Shown piece after piece: positions 1 to 6,194 of a stretch of DNA of 8,996 nt. This DNA comes from an uncultured Bacillota bacterium (lineage in GTDB: Bacteria; Bacillota; Clostridia; Peptostreptococcales; Anaerovoracaceae), in assembly GCA_946541435.1 (NCBI GenBank), contig CAMNJK010000055.1:1-8996 (forward strand), in the 5' to 3' direction. Under the pieces are notes generated by a model. The model was not told the origin of the DNA. It did not search any database and was given only the letters and a program-made list of their open reading frames with translations. A program made the position numbers and the translations under genes. Each line of letters opens with the position of its first letter. Position 1 is the first letter of the stretch.

Positions 1-800
1 AGATGCTCCGCGGTCTCGTCCGCCTGCAGATAATACCGGATCTCATGAAGATCCCGGAACAGGACCGGCAGGGTGTCAGCGCTGTTCAGGATCTTTTCCA
101 GCCGAGCTGCAGCCTCGGCATTAAAAGGATCGGCGGCAAGATAGCAGCCGCTGAAAGTCTTGAATGCGATGACGCCGCCGTCTGCCAGGATCTGCGCGGC
201 CGCGTCCAGGATCCGCCGGTCATCGGCGGAAGTGTGCCGGGTGACAGGGGACTCATCCGGAGCAGTGCGCAGGTGAGCGGACCGGCTCAGGATCATCTGC
301 AGGGCAGCGTTGGTGTCCTCATCCGGATTCGGGGCAGCACCGTCCGCGGCATCCGTTTCGGGGATCTGCGGGGCCTGCTCCTGCCATCTCAGCTTTGGCC
401 CGCAGGCGTGGCAGGAAAGGGCGGGCGCGTGATACCGGCGGTCCTCCTTGTCCGTGTACTGCACATCGCAGAAACCGCACATGGGGAAGTCTGCCATGGT
501 GGTGCGGCTTCGTTCATAGGTAAGGACGTTGTCTGACCGTCCGGTTTTTTCGCTCTCAGGCGCGGACGGGTTTTGCTCGATCCGGTCCTGGTCGATGATG
601 GAGAAGCGGGGCCCGCAGTGGGCGCAGCTGATGAAGGGGTGCTGGAAGCGCGGGTCGGCTTCTTCGTACAGCTCCCTGAGACAATCTTCACAAAGTCCCA
701 TGTCCGGGGGGATCCGCACAGCGCCGGCATCCGGCGCACCGGAGAGAATCTCCGAGACAGGGCTCAAAAACCTGGTTTTCTCTGTTTTATTCTTGATCAT
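1..800 (-). CDS. hypF: HypF-like protein lacking the acylphosphatase domain (partial; C-terminus beyond the left edge)
   Basis: I translated this frame by hand: 266 codons read leftwards from ATG 800-798. HypF normally makes the carbamoyl-derived cyanide ligand precursor for [NiFe]-hydrogenase. Seen here: two zinc fingers of HypF type, each CX2CX18CX2C (C37, C40, C59, C62 and C108, C111, C130, C133), with the family strings HCGPRFSII, RTTMADFPMC and RRYHAPALSCHACGP. A YrdC-like start (ILADGGVIAFKTFSGCYLA, about residues 204-222) follows. Oddities: the roughly 90-residue N-terminal acylphosphatase domain is absent, and an in-frame TAG at 812-810 rules out an upstream start. The usual KGxGGFHL and RKxRxxKP stretches read KTFSGCYL and LEKILNSADTLP. 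There are also acidic insertions between the fingers and before YrdC. The family call is firm. Carbamoyltransferase activity is doubtful, and this may be a repurposed paralogue. No other hyp gene is visible. Confidence 0.82.
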   Translation of the reverse strand, partial: MIKNKTEKTRFLSPVSEILSGAPDAGAVRIPPDMGLCEDCLRELYEEADPRFQHPFISCAHCGPRFSIIDQDRIEQNPSAPESEKTGRSDNVLTYERSRTTMADFPMCGFCDVQYTDKEDRRYHAPALSCHACGPKLRWQEQAPQIPETDAADGAAPNPDEDTNAALQMILSRSAHLRTAPDESPVTRHTSADDRRILDAAAQILADGGVIAFKTFSGCYLAADPFNAEAAARLEKILNSADTLPVLFRDLHEIRYYLQADETAEH

Positions 801-849
801 GATTCTTCTCTATCTCCCTGTTTGTTTTGATCATTGACTGTTTTCTCTG

Positions 850-868
850 GTCATTATAATGACGATAA
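850..868. promoter_or_regulatory. Candidate Fur-family (PerR-like) operator overlapping the hypF-like -10
   Basis: Two overlapping signals are visible. GTCATTATAATGAC (850-863) is a perfect 14-bp palindrome. TTATAATGACGATAA (854-868) matches 12 of 14 defined positions of the Bacillus Per box TTATAATNATTATAA, in the 7-1-7 arrangement used by the Fur family. The adjacent GATAATCATT (864-873) resembles half a Fur box. Because the box covers the minus-strand TATAAT, a bound repressor would block the promoter. The match is seen directly; the identity of the regulator is inferred. Confidence 0.45.
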
Positions 869-881
869 TCATTCATCCCAA
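853..881 (-). promoter_or_regulatory. Candidate promoter for the hypF-like gene (TTGGGA - 17 bp - TATAAT)
   Basis: On the minus strand a perfect -10 TATAAT (plus-strand 853-858) lies 17 bp from a -35 TTGGGA (876-881; 4 of 6 to TTGACA). Transcription would start about 45 bp before the ATG at 800. The -10 lies inside a 14-bp perfect palindrome and a PerR-like box. Spacing and the exact -10 make this the best hypF-like promoter in the region. Confidence 0.6.
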
Positions 882-889
882 GTATATCA
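881..889 (-). promoter_or_regulatory. Second candidate extended -10 (TGATATACT) towards the hypF-like gene
   Basis: Minus-strand TGATATACT has the TGN extended -10 form followed by TATACT. It is identical, base for base, to the 9-mer in front of the kinase operon at 1409-1417 but points the other way. No good -35 is visible, as is usual for extended -10 promoters. It would give a leader of about 75 nt for the hypF-like gene, so it may be an alternative start. Confidence 0.35.
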
Positions 890-929
890 TAAATCAGGGC
901 AGAATGCCGTATGGTATCGGTCCTGAAAC

Positions 930-968
930 CAGGGCCCGGCGGCAGGAACGAAATCAGGGCCCGGCCAG
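930..968. repeat. Two copies of CAGGGCCCGGC (left flank of the arrays)
   Basis: CAGGGCCCGGC occurs at 930-940 and again, 25 bp on, at 955-965. The second copy is part of a 14-mer, CAGGGCCCGGCCAG (955-968), that is repeated exactly at 1348-1361, beyond both palindromic arrays. Function unknown. Confidence 0.6.
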
Positions 969-985
969 CTTTTGCAAAGGCTGGC
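964..985. repeat. GCAAAGGCTGG element in a near-perfect 22-bp palindrome
   Basis: GCCAGC (964-969) and GCTGGC (980-985) flank TTTTGCAAAG, giving an almost complete palindrome around TTTGCAAA. The 11-mer GCAAAGGCTGG (974-984) recurs exactly at 5685-5695, 6101-6111 (complement) and 7631-7641. It abuts the first 41-bp unit. It has no T-tract and no gene on its left reading towards it, so it is not a clear terminator. Confidence 0.55.
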
Positions 986-1066
986 GCAAACAAAAAACGG
1001 ATCAAATCGGCCAAAATTGTTTAACGCCAAACAAAATCCCGGGATAATCGCCAAAAATTGTTTGCA
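985..1066. repeat. Array 1: two contiguous 41-bp palindromic units (arm WTTGTTTRCG, 10-21-10)
   Basis: Four arms occur with regular spacing. The 7-mer cores are AAACAAA 988-994, ATTGTTT 1016-1022, AAACAAA 1029-1035 and ATTGTTT 1057-1063. Taken as 10-bp arms, units 985-1025 and 1026-1066 abut exactly, so the inner two arms form a 20-bp dyad. Arm centres are 31, 10 and 31 bp apart, close to whole helical turns, which would put all four on one DNA face. The 21-bp spacers are not conserved, apart from ATCCCGGG shared with array 2. The layout suggests an oligomeric DNA-binding protein, which is inference. Confidence 0.75.
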
Positions 1067-1125
1067 GCAGGATGTGGCTTGAGAAATAGTGCTGTAGGGG
1101 ACCATGATAATACCCATAAAAAACC

Positions 1126-1142
1126 AATATATGTAATATATT
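1126..1142. promoter_or_regulatory. AT-rich dyad AATATAT-GTA-ATATATT midway between the arrays
   Basis: This is a perfect 7-bp inverted repeat with a 3-bp centre. Its centre, 1134, lies within 1 bp of the midpoint between the two 82-bp arrays (1134.5), 59 bp from array 1 and 60 bp from array 2. It sits in the most AT-rich stretch of an otherwise GC-rich window. It could be an operator, a bend or a melting site; nothing in the sequence decides between these. Confidence 0.5.
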
Positions 1143-1202
1143 TACTCATAAATAGCCCTGCGCTCACGATGTTTGGCAATATCTTACAGCTGCGTGGGCG
1201 CC

Positions 1203-1284
1203 TGTAAACAATTTCAAGGGAAAAACCCTTATATTTGTTTGCGCGTAAACAAAATCCCGGGCTTTTCAGTGAAAATTGTTTTCG
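1203..1284. repeat. Array 2: two contiguous 41-bp palindromic units (same arm and spacing as array 1)
   Basis: The cores are AAACAAT 1206-1212, TTTGTTT 1234-1240, AAACAAA 1247-1253 and ATTGTTT 1275-1281. The start-to-start spacing is 28, 13 and 28, identical to array 1 and displaced by 218 bp. Units 1203-1243 and 1244-1284 abut; the central TTTGTTT-GCGCGT-AAACAAA is a perfect 7-6-7 dyad. The first spacer contains the hairpin AAGGG-AAAAA-CCCTT. The array ends about 125 bp before the candidate kinase -10. Confidence 0.75.
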
Positions 1285-1347
1285 CGGGACCTGACAGAGC
1301 TAACAGCGCGGGGGCTGATGGACCTGACAGCGCAGAACCCAACAGAC

Positions 1348-1361
1348 CAGGGCCCGGCCAG
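1348..1361. repeat. CAGGGCCCGGCCAG, right-hand copy of the 14-bp direct repeat
   Basis: This is identical to 955-968, 393 bp to the left, so the pair brackets both arrays and the central dyad. Partial similarity continues a few bases further (TTT, then CA). Nearby GGACCTGACAG is also repeated directly (1287-1297 and 1320-1330). There are no terminal inverted repeats or transposase to support an insertion. Confidence 0.55.
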
Positions 1362-1408
1362 ACTTTCCATGGGATTTCGCGGATTTCTGCGTTTTGCCCC
1401 CGCAAAAA

Positions 1409-1417
1409 TGATATACT
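1409..1417 (+). promoter_or_regulatory. Candidate extended -10 promoter (TGATATACT) for the kinase operon
   Basis: TG at 1409-1410, one base, then TATACT (1412-1417) gives an extended -10. The -35 region near 1389-1394 is poor, as such promoters tolerate. Initiation would be near 1424, leaving a leader of about 100 nt before ATG 1526. The same 9-mer appears in the opposite orientation at 881-889. Confidence 0.5.
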
Positions 1418-1452
1418 ATGACAAAGAAAAACGCTGGATCGGCGGGTCGCAT

Positions 1453-1477
1453 CGCACACCTGGAAACGCACACCTGG
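1453..1477 (+). repeat. Tandem CGCACACCTGG in the kinase leader
   Basis: CGCACACCTGG occurs at 1453-1463 and 1467-1477, separated by AAA (14-bp period), in the expected 5' untranslated leader about 50 nt before the start codon. It may be a small operator or an RNA element; no function can be read from it. Confidence 0.45.
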
Positions 1478-1525
1478 CGGACCGCTTCGCGCACCCTTTG
1501 AAATTTGAAAGAGAGGATACACGAG

Positions 1526-4500
1526 ATGTCGGAAAAGCAGTTTGATTGGAAGGAAGACGCTCTTTCCGGTAGGATGGGTCAGGATGTTGGAAAGTCGGAG
1601 GATATTGCTGTCCGTGACGCGGTGATCTCCACGCTGACGAATGCCTACAATACGGTCTGGCTGATCAACGACGTGGAAACAGAAAGCTGCTCCCTGTATC
1701 ACACGGATATGGACGAAGCCCATGCGGAGGCCATCCGGAACGCCCTGAGCCATGCCCGTTATACCGATACCAAGACACAGTATGTGGAGACCATGGTGGC
1801 GGAGGAAGATCGGGAGCGCATGCAGGTGGAGATCGGCCTCCCTTACATTCTGGAACAATTCAAGACCAGAGACCAGTTCTCGGTCAGTTTTGTGCGGGCG
1901 CTGGAAACCGGAAGGCGGCACTACCGGGTGGACTTCGGAAAGGTGAAGATGCCCGGCGGCAGGATCGGAGCCATGATGGGCTTCAAGGATGTAGAGGAAG
2001 AAGTCCTGCGTGACAAGGAGCTTCAGAGGGCCCTGCAGAGCGAGAAAGAGGCGGAAGAAGAGAACCGCCGGCTCGTAGAGGAAGTGCAGTCCGCTGCCAA
2101 ACTGGCGACCCTGATGGGATCCGTGGCGTCACTCATGTCCAACATGCCCGCCATGAGTTTTTCCAAGGACGCGGAGACCGGGAAATACCTGGCCTGCAAT
2201 CAGCCCTTTGCGGAATATGCCAATAAGAGTACACCCGATGAAGTCGTGGGACTGACGGATTTTGAGATATTTGATCCGGAGACCGCGGCCCATTTCGTGG
2301 AGGATGACCAGAAGGCCCTGGCCATGGATGAGCCTTACGTCTTCTTTGAGGATGTGCCGGACGCCTCCGGCGCCATCATTCGGAACCTGCAGACCACGAA
2401 ACTGAAATTCACAGATGATACCGGCAGACTCTGTACCCTGGGCATGTGCGTGGATGTGACAGAGATCGCCCGGATGAAGACTGCCGAAGCGAAGCAGCAC
2501 GAAATGGAAGAGCGGATCGCTCTCCAGGAAAAGCTGCTGGAAGAACAGAAGCAGCGGCAGCGTCAGGACAGCATGATCGTGGCCCTGTCATCGGACTACC
2601 GGAGCGTCTATTATATCGATCTGGATGAAGATGAAGCGGTGTGCTACCTGGAGGATAAGAAGTTCGATGAATCACCCGCGACGGGAGCGCGTTTCCCTTA
2701 TCTGCGGGATTTTACCGAGTTTGCTGAGAACTACGTGGCAGAAAACTACCGCGAAGGATTTTTGCAGTTCATCCAGCCGGATCATATCCGCAGCGAGCTG
2801 ATAGATCATCCGGTGATCAGCTACCGTTTTCTTGAGATCCATGACGGGCAGGAGTCTTACACCATGCTGCGCATGGCAGGCGTCCGGCACATAGAAGAGC
2901 GGCCGGATCATCTCGTCCATGCCATCGGCGCAGGCTTTACCGATATCGATGCGGAGATGCGTCAGTCCATGGCCCAGCAGCAGGCTCTCAGCGACGCCCT
3001 GCAGAACGCGGAACAGGCGAATCAGGCCAAGACGGCTTTCCTCTCCAATATGAGCCATGAGATCCGCACGCCCATGAACGCCATCATCGGACTCACAAGT
3101 CTGGCGCTGAGAAACGAAGAACTTCCGGAGGAAACACGGGAATATCTTCAGAAGATCAGCGGCAGCGCAGGGCATCTGCTGGGTCTGATCAACGATATCC
3201 TGGACATGAGCCGGATCGAATCCGGTCGGTTGACCCTGCGAAAGGAGGAATTCTCCTTCCGCGGCATGCTGGAGCAGATCAATACCATGGTCATGTCCCA
3301 GTGTGACGAAAAAGGCCTGGAGTACGAGTGCTCCATGACCGGCGGGGTCAGCGACTACTACATCGGCGACGACATGAAGCTGAAGCAGGTCCTCATCAAT
3401 ATTCTCAGCAATGCCATCAAGTTTACGGAAGCGCCGGGATCCATCCGGATGCAGGTGGAACGGACGGCGGTATTCGAAAACCAGACCACGCTGAAATTCG
3501 TGGTCACCGACACCGGCATCGGCATGGACCAGGCATTCCTCCCGCATATCTTCGATTCCTTCACGCAGGAAAACAACCGAAGGAACAGCAAATACGGCAG
3601 CACCGGTCTGGGGATGGCCATCACCAAGAACATCGTGCATCTGATGAACGGCACCATCACGGTGGAGTCGGAGAAGGGCGTGGGAACGGAGTTCACCGTC
3701 TTCATCACCCTGACCAACAGCGATCATCAGGGGCCGGTGACCACGCTGATCCGGCCGGCGGACATGAAAGTGCTGGTGGTGGACGACGAGGAGATCGCCG
3801 CGGAGCATGCCAGAGTGGTGCTGGATGAGGTGGGCATCAAGGCAGACACCTGTTACAGCGGACCGGAGGCTCTGCAAATGCTGGCCGTGGCCCACACGAA
3901 GCAGCAGCCCTATAACCTGGTGCTCCTGGACTGGAAAATGCCCGAAATGGATGGCGTGGAGGTGGCCAGGAAGATCCGTGAGAACTACGACAATGAGACG
4001 ACGGTCATCATCCTGACATCCTTCAACTGGGACGAGATCATGGATGAAGCCATCCACGCGGGCGTGGACAGCTTCCTGGCCAAACCCCTCTTCGCGTCAA
4101 ACGTCATCGATGAGTTCGAACGGATCGCCCGGAAGAACAACCTGGATCTGTTCAAGGAAAAACAGCGCGTCGATCTGCAGGGCCATCGCATCCTGCTGGC
4201 GGAAGACATCATGATCAACGCGGAGATCATGAAGCAGATCATCCAGCTCAAGGGGGCGGAGATCGAACACGCGGTAAACGGCCGGATCGCCCTGGAAATG
4301 TTCCAGAAAAGCGAGCCGGGATATTATGACGCGATCCTGATGGATGTCAGGATGCCCGAGATGGACGGACTGGAAGCTACCGAAGCCATTCGCGGCACAG
4401 ACCGCCCGGACGCCATGACGATCCCGATCATTGCACTGACAGCAAATGCCTTTGATGAGGATGTCCAGAGATCCCTGCAGGTGGGCATGAACGCTCATCT

Positions 4501-4582
4501 GTCCAAACCGGTGGAACCGGAATATCTGTATCAGACTCTGGAAGAACTGATCTGGGAGGCAGAGAATACAAAAAATCAATAG
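1526..4582 (+). CDS. Soluble hybrid histidine kinase: PAS repeats - HisKA - HATPase - REC - REC
   Basis: This 1018-residue protein has no membrane segment, so it should sense a cytoplasmic or membrane-permeant signal. Domains in order: a divergent PAS-like region (about 27-160), coiled coil (163-205), PAS (about 201-310, ending DVTEI), coiled coil (312-348), a third PAS-like region (349-480), HisKA with SHEIRTP (phospho-acceptor H511), HATPase (ILSNAIKFT; DTGIGM at D662; GSTGLGMAI from G691), REC1 (VVDDEE, LLDWKMPEMDG with D802, LTS, AKP) and REC2 (LLAED, LMDVRMPEMDG with D940, LTANAF, SKP). Catalytic residues look intact throughout. The ATG at 1526 is preferred because GAGAGG (1511-1516) lies 9 nt before it; a TTG at 1505 would bury that site. 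The next kinase starts 40 bp on, so they are probably co-transcribed. No DNA-binding output domain is present, so phosphate must pass to another protein or the receivers act allosterically. Confidence 0.93.
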   Translation: MSEKQFDWKEDALSGRMGQDVGKSEDIAVRDAVISTLTNAYNTVWLINDVETESCSLYHTDMDEAHAEAIRNALSHARYTDTKTQYVETMVAEEDRERMQVEIGLPYILEQFKTRDQFSVSFVRALETGRRHYRVDFGKVKMPGGRIGAMMGFKDVEEEVLRDKELQRALQSEKEAEEENRRLVEEVQSAAKLATLMGSVASLMSNMPAMSFSKDAETGKYLACNQPFAEYANKSTPDEVVGLTDFEIFDPETAAHFVEDDQKALAMDEPYVFFEDVPDASGAIIRNLQTTKLKFTDDTGRLCTLGMCVDVTEIARMKTAEAKQHEMEERIALQEKLLEEQKQRQRQDSMIVALSSDYRSVYYIDLDEDEAVCYLEDKKFDESPATGARFPYLRDFTEFAENYVAENYREGFLQFIQPDHIRSELIDHPVISYRFLEIHDGQESYTMLRMAGVRHIEERPDHLVHAIGAGFTDIDAEMRQSMAQQQALSDALQNAEQANQAKTAFLSNMSHEIRTPMNAIIGLTSLALRNEELPEETREYLQKISGSAGHLLGLINDILDMSRIESGRLTLRKEEFSFRGMLEQINTMVMSQCDEKGLEYECSMTGGVSDYYIGDDMKLKQVLINILSNAIKFTEAPGSIRMQVERTAVFENQTTLKFVVTDTGIGMDQAFLPHIFDSFTQENNRRNSKYGSTGLGMAITKNIVHLMNGTITVESEKGVGTEFTVFITLTNSDHQGPVTTLIRPADMKVLVVDDEEIAAEHARVVLDEVGIKADTCYSGPEALQMLAVAHTKQQPYNLVLLDWKMPEMDGVEVARKIRENYDNETTVIILTSFNWDEIMDEAIHAGVDSFLAKPLFASNVIDEFERIARKNNLDLFKEKQRVDLQGHRILLAEDIMINAEIMKQIIQLKGAEIEHAVNGRIALEMFQKSEPGYYDAILMDVRMPEMDGLEATEAIRGTDRPDAMTIPIIALTANAFDEDVQRSLQVGMNAHLSKPVEPEYLYQTLEELIWEAENTKNQ

Positions 4583-4622
4583 CACGAGGCAGTGAAGAAC
4601 AAGCGAAAGACGGGTGAGAGAC

Positions 4623-6098
4623 ATGATGCTGCTTTTTGCGAATATCATGCTTGCGGTGGGCTGTATCCTGATGGCATACAGCATCGTACGATATGTACGT
4701 TTCTCCAGGCATGTACGTGAACACGGGAACTGGGAGCGGGAAGAACGCTTTTTCCGTATCCCCATCATTCTGCTGATTCTGTTCCTGGCAGGGTATATCA
4801 GTGTTGGTCTGTTCGGCCACCTGAATCTGGTGGTCTCGGCCATCCTCTGCGGGGGGAGCATTTTCGTTCTGGTCATGCTCTTCCTGATCCAGCGGACGGT
4901 GGACAGGATCCAGGCAAACGAGCAGCTGGAAGCCAAACTGACCGCCGCGGAGGAAGGCAGCCGGGCCAAGACCTTCTTTCTGTCCAACATGTCCCATGAC
5001 ATCCGGACGCCGCTGAATGCCATCATCGGCTACACCGCCCTGGCGCAGAAGGAGGACACCTCGCCCGCGCAGCAAAAGGCCTATATCGAAAAGATCGAGA
5101 AGGCCAGTCACCAGCTTTTGGATATCGTGAACGACGTGCTGGAGATGAGCCGGATCGAGACCGGAAAGCTGGAGATCGAACCGGCCCCCATGGATCTGGA
5201 AGCCTGCCTGGAGGAGGCGGGGGATCTGGTCAGACATCAGATGGAGATGAAGCAGATCGATTTCTCGGTCACCAGTGAGGTCCGTCATCCCTGGGTGATC
5301 GGCGATAAGAATCTGCTGAGCCGGGCCCTGATGAACCTCCTGAGCAATGCGGGGAAATTCACCGGGGAAAAGGGCCAGGTGGCCCTTCAGCTGACAGAGC
5401 TCTCCGGCGCGGACAAGGCCGCGGAGTATGAGATCCGCGTCATCGACAACGGCATCGGCATGAGTCAGGACTTCGTCGCTCACCTGTTCGAGCCCTTTGA
5501 GCGGGAGAAGACCTCCACCGTCAGCAGGATCCAGGGCACCGGCCTGGGCATGGCCATCACCAAGAACATCATCGACCTGATGGACGGCAGCATCGAGGTG
5601 AACACCGAACAGGGCAAGGGCACGGAATTCATCCTGCGCGTTTCCTTCCCCATCACAGAGCCGGCCGAGGCAGAGAAGACCGATGCAAAGGCTGGCGGGG
5701 ACCTGGCTGCCTTCGACGGGACGCGGGCCCTGCTGGTTGAGGACAATCCCATCAACATGGAGATCGCCCAGATGGTGCTCATGCAGGAAGGGTTCCTGAT
5801 CGAGACAGCGGAGAACGGACAGCTGGCCCTGCAGATGGTGGAAGCATCGGAGCCCGGCTATTATGACGTGGTGCTGATGGACATTCAGATGCCGGTCATG
5901 GACGGGTATGAAGCGACCCGGTCCATACGGGCCCTGCCTGACCCGGCCCTGGCGTCAGTTCCCATCATTGCCATGACCGCCAATGCCTTCCGGGAGGATG
6001 TGACCAGGGCGGAAGAGGCAGGTATGGACGGACACATTGCCAAGCCCCTGAATATTCCCGATATGATGGCCACCCTGGGGCGGGTGATCCACAGGTAA
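4623..6098 (+). CDS. Membrane hybrid histidine kinase: 3 TM - HisKA - HATPase - REC
   Basis: This 491-residue protein begins with three hydrophobic helices (about 2-22, 45-64 and 67-90) joined by short loops, with no room for an extracellular sensor domain. A short coil leads to HisKA (SHDIRTP, H125), HATPase (LLSNAGKFT; DNGIGM at D275; GTGLGMAI from G305) and one receiver (LLVEDNPIN; LMDIQMPVMDG with D420; MTANAF; AKP). The receiver resembles REC2 of the upstream kinase, sharing SEPGYYD just before the aspartate strand, which suggests duplication. The start is ambiguous. GTG 4614, ATG 4623 and ATG 4626 are all in frame; I prefer 4623 or 4626 because GGTGAGAG (4613-4620) can serve as the ribosome site. 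With no sensor domain, it may sense membrane state or work with a partner such as SstT; that is inference. Confidence 0.92.
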   Translation: MMLLFANIMLAVGCILMAYSIVRYVRFSRHVREHGNWEREERFFRIPIILLILFLAGYISVGLFGHLNLVVSAILCGGSIFVLVMLFLIQRTVDRIQANEQLEAKLTAAEEGSRAKTFFLSNMSHDIRTPLNAIIGYTALAQKEDTSPAQQKAYIEKIEKASHQLLDIVNDVLEMSRIETGKLEIEPAPMDLEACLEEAGDLVRHQMEMKQIDFSVTSEVRHPWVIGDKNLLSRALMNLLSNAGKFTGEKGQVALQLTELSGADKAAEYEIRVIDNGIGMSQDFVAHLFEPFEREKTSTVSRIQGTGLGMAITKNIIDLMDGSIEVNTEQGKGTEFILRVSFPITEPAEAEKTDAKAGGDLAAFDGTRALLVEDNPINMEIAQMVLMQEGFLIETAENGQLALQMVEASEPGYYDVVLMDIQMPVMDGYEATRSIRALPDPALASVPIIAMTANAFREDVTRAEEAGMDGHIAKPLNIPDMMATLGRVIHR

Positions 6099-6100
6099 GG

Positions 6101-6111
6101 CCAGCCTTTGC
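6101..6111 (-). repeat. GCAAAGGCTGG copy just after the second kinase
   Basis: Read on the minus strand, this is the exact 11-mer also found at 974-984, 5685-5695 and 7631-7641. It begins 2 bp after the kinase stop codon, in the 96-bp gap before sstT. The rest of that gap is a strongly purine-rich leader with no terminator, consistent with read-through into sstT. Confidence 0.5.
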
Positions 6112-6169
6112 AGGAACAGCGGCCATAGCCATAGAAGAGAGACACTGAAGAGAAAACAAGAGACAGACA

Positions 6170-6189
6170 TAGGAGAAAGACTTAGGAGA
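6170..6189 (+). promoter_or_regulatory. Duplicated ribosome binding site TAGGAGA before sstT
   Basis: TAGGAGA occurs at 6170-6176 and 6183-6189, a 13-nt period. The second copy is about 5-7 nt from ATG 6195 and fixes the sstT start. The first copy has no start codon at a usable distance, so it is either a relic of a local duplication or a standby ribosome site. Confidence 0.5.
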
Positions 6190-6194
6190 CAAGT

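Larger units (their letters stand above)
801..1525. other. 725-bp divergent intergenic region, repeat-rich, no credible gene
   Basis: This lies between the hypF-like gene (leftwards) and the kinase operon (rightwards). It holds outward-facing candidate promoters at both ends, a PerR/Fur-like box, three copies of CAGGGCCCGGC, a GCAAAGGCTGG palindrome, two 82-bp arrays of 41-bp palindromic units, a central AT-rich dyad, and short direct repeats in the kinase leader. Open frames here (for example 859-1047 plus and 787-1014 minus) have no ribosome binding site or protein-like composition and simply translate the repeats. Confidence 0.8.

Noticed and set aside
3..536. Long plus-strand open frame over the left end
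   Set aside because: It is antisense to the HypF-like gene, whose zinc-finger motifs are unmistakable; it has no family features.
787..1117. Minus-strand frames upstream of the HypF-like start, as a possible frameshifted acylphosphatase domain
   Set aside because: Their translation contains PAFAKAGR, from the GCAAAGGCTGG palindrome, and nothing like the acylphosphatase consensus.
1171..1188. Sigma-54 promoter (TTGGCA ... TTAC)
   Set aside because: The -12 GC element is absent and the spacing does not fit TGGCAC-N5-TTGC.
985..1284. CRISPR-like array
   Set aside because: The units are palindromes with variable centres, only two per block, with no identical direct repeats and no cas genes.
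930..1361. Insertion sequence or MITE bounded by 14-bp target duplications
   Set aside because: There are no terminal inverted repeats inside the direct repeats and no transposase, and a third copy of the repeat sits outside.
2672..4057. Long minus-strand frame (461 codons) inside the first kinase
   Set aside because: It is antisense to HisKA, HATPase and REC domains with intact catalytic motifs; its His/Asp/Gly-rich composition is typical of a shadow frame.
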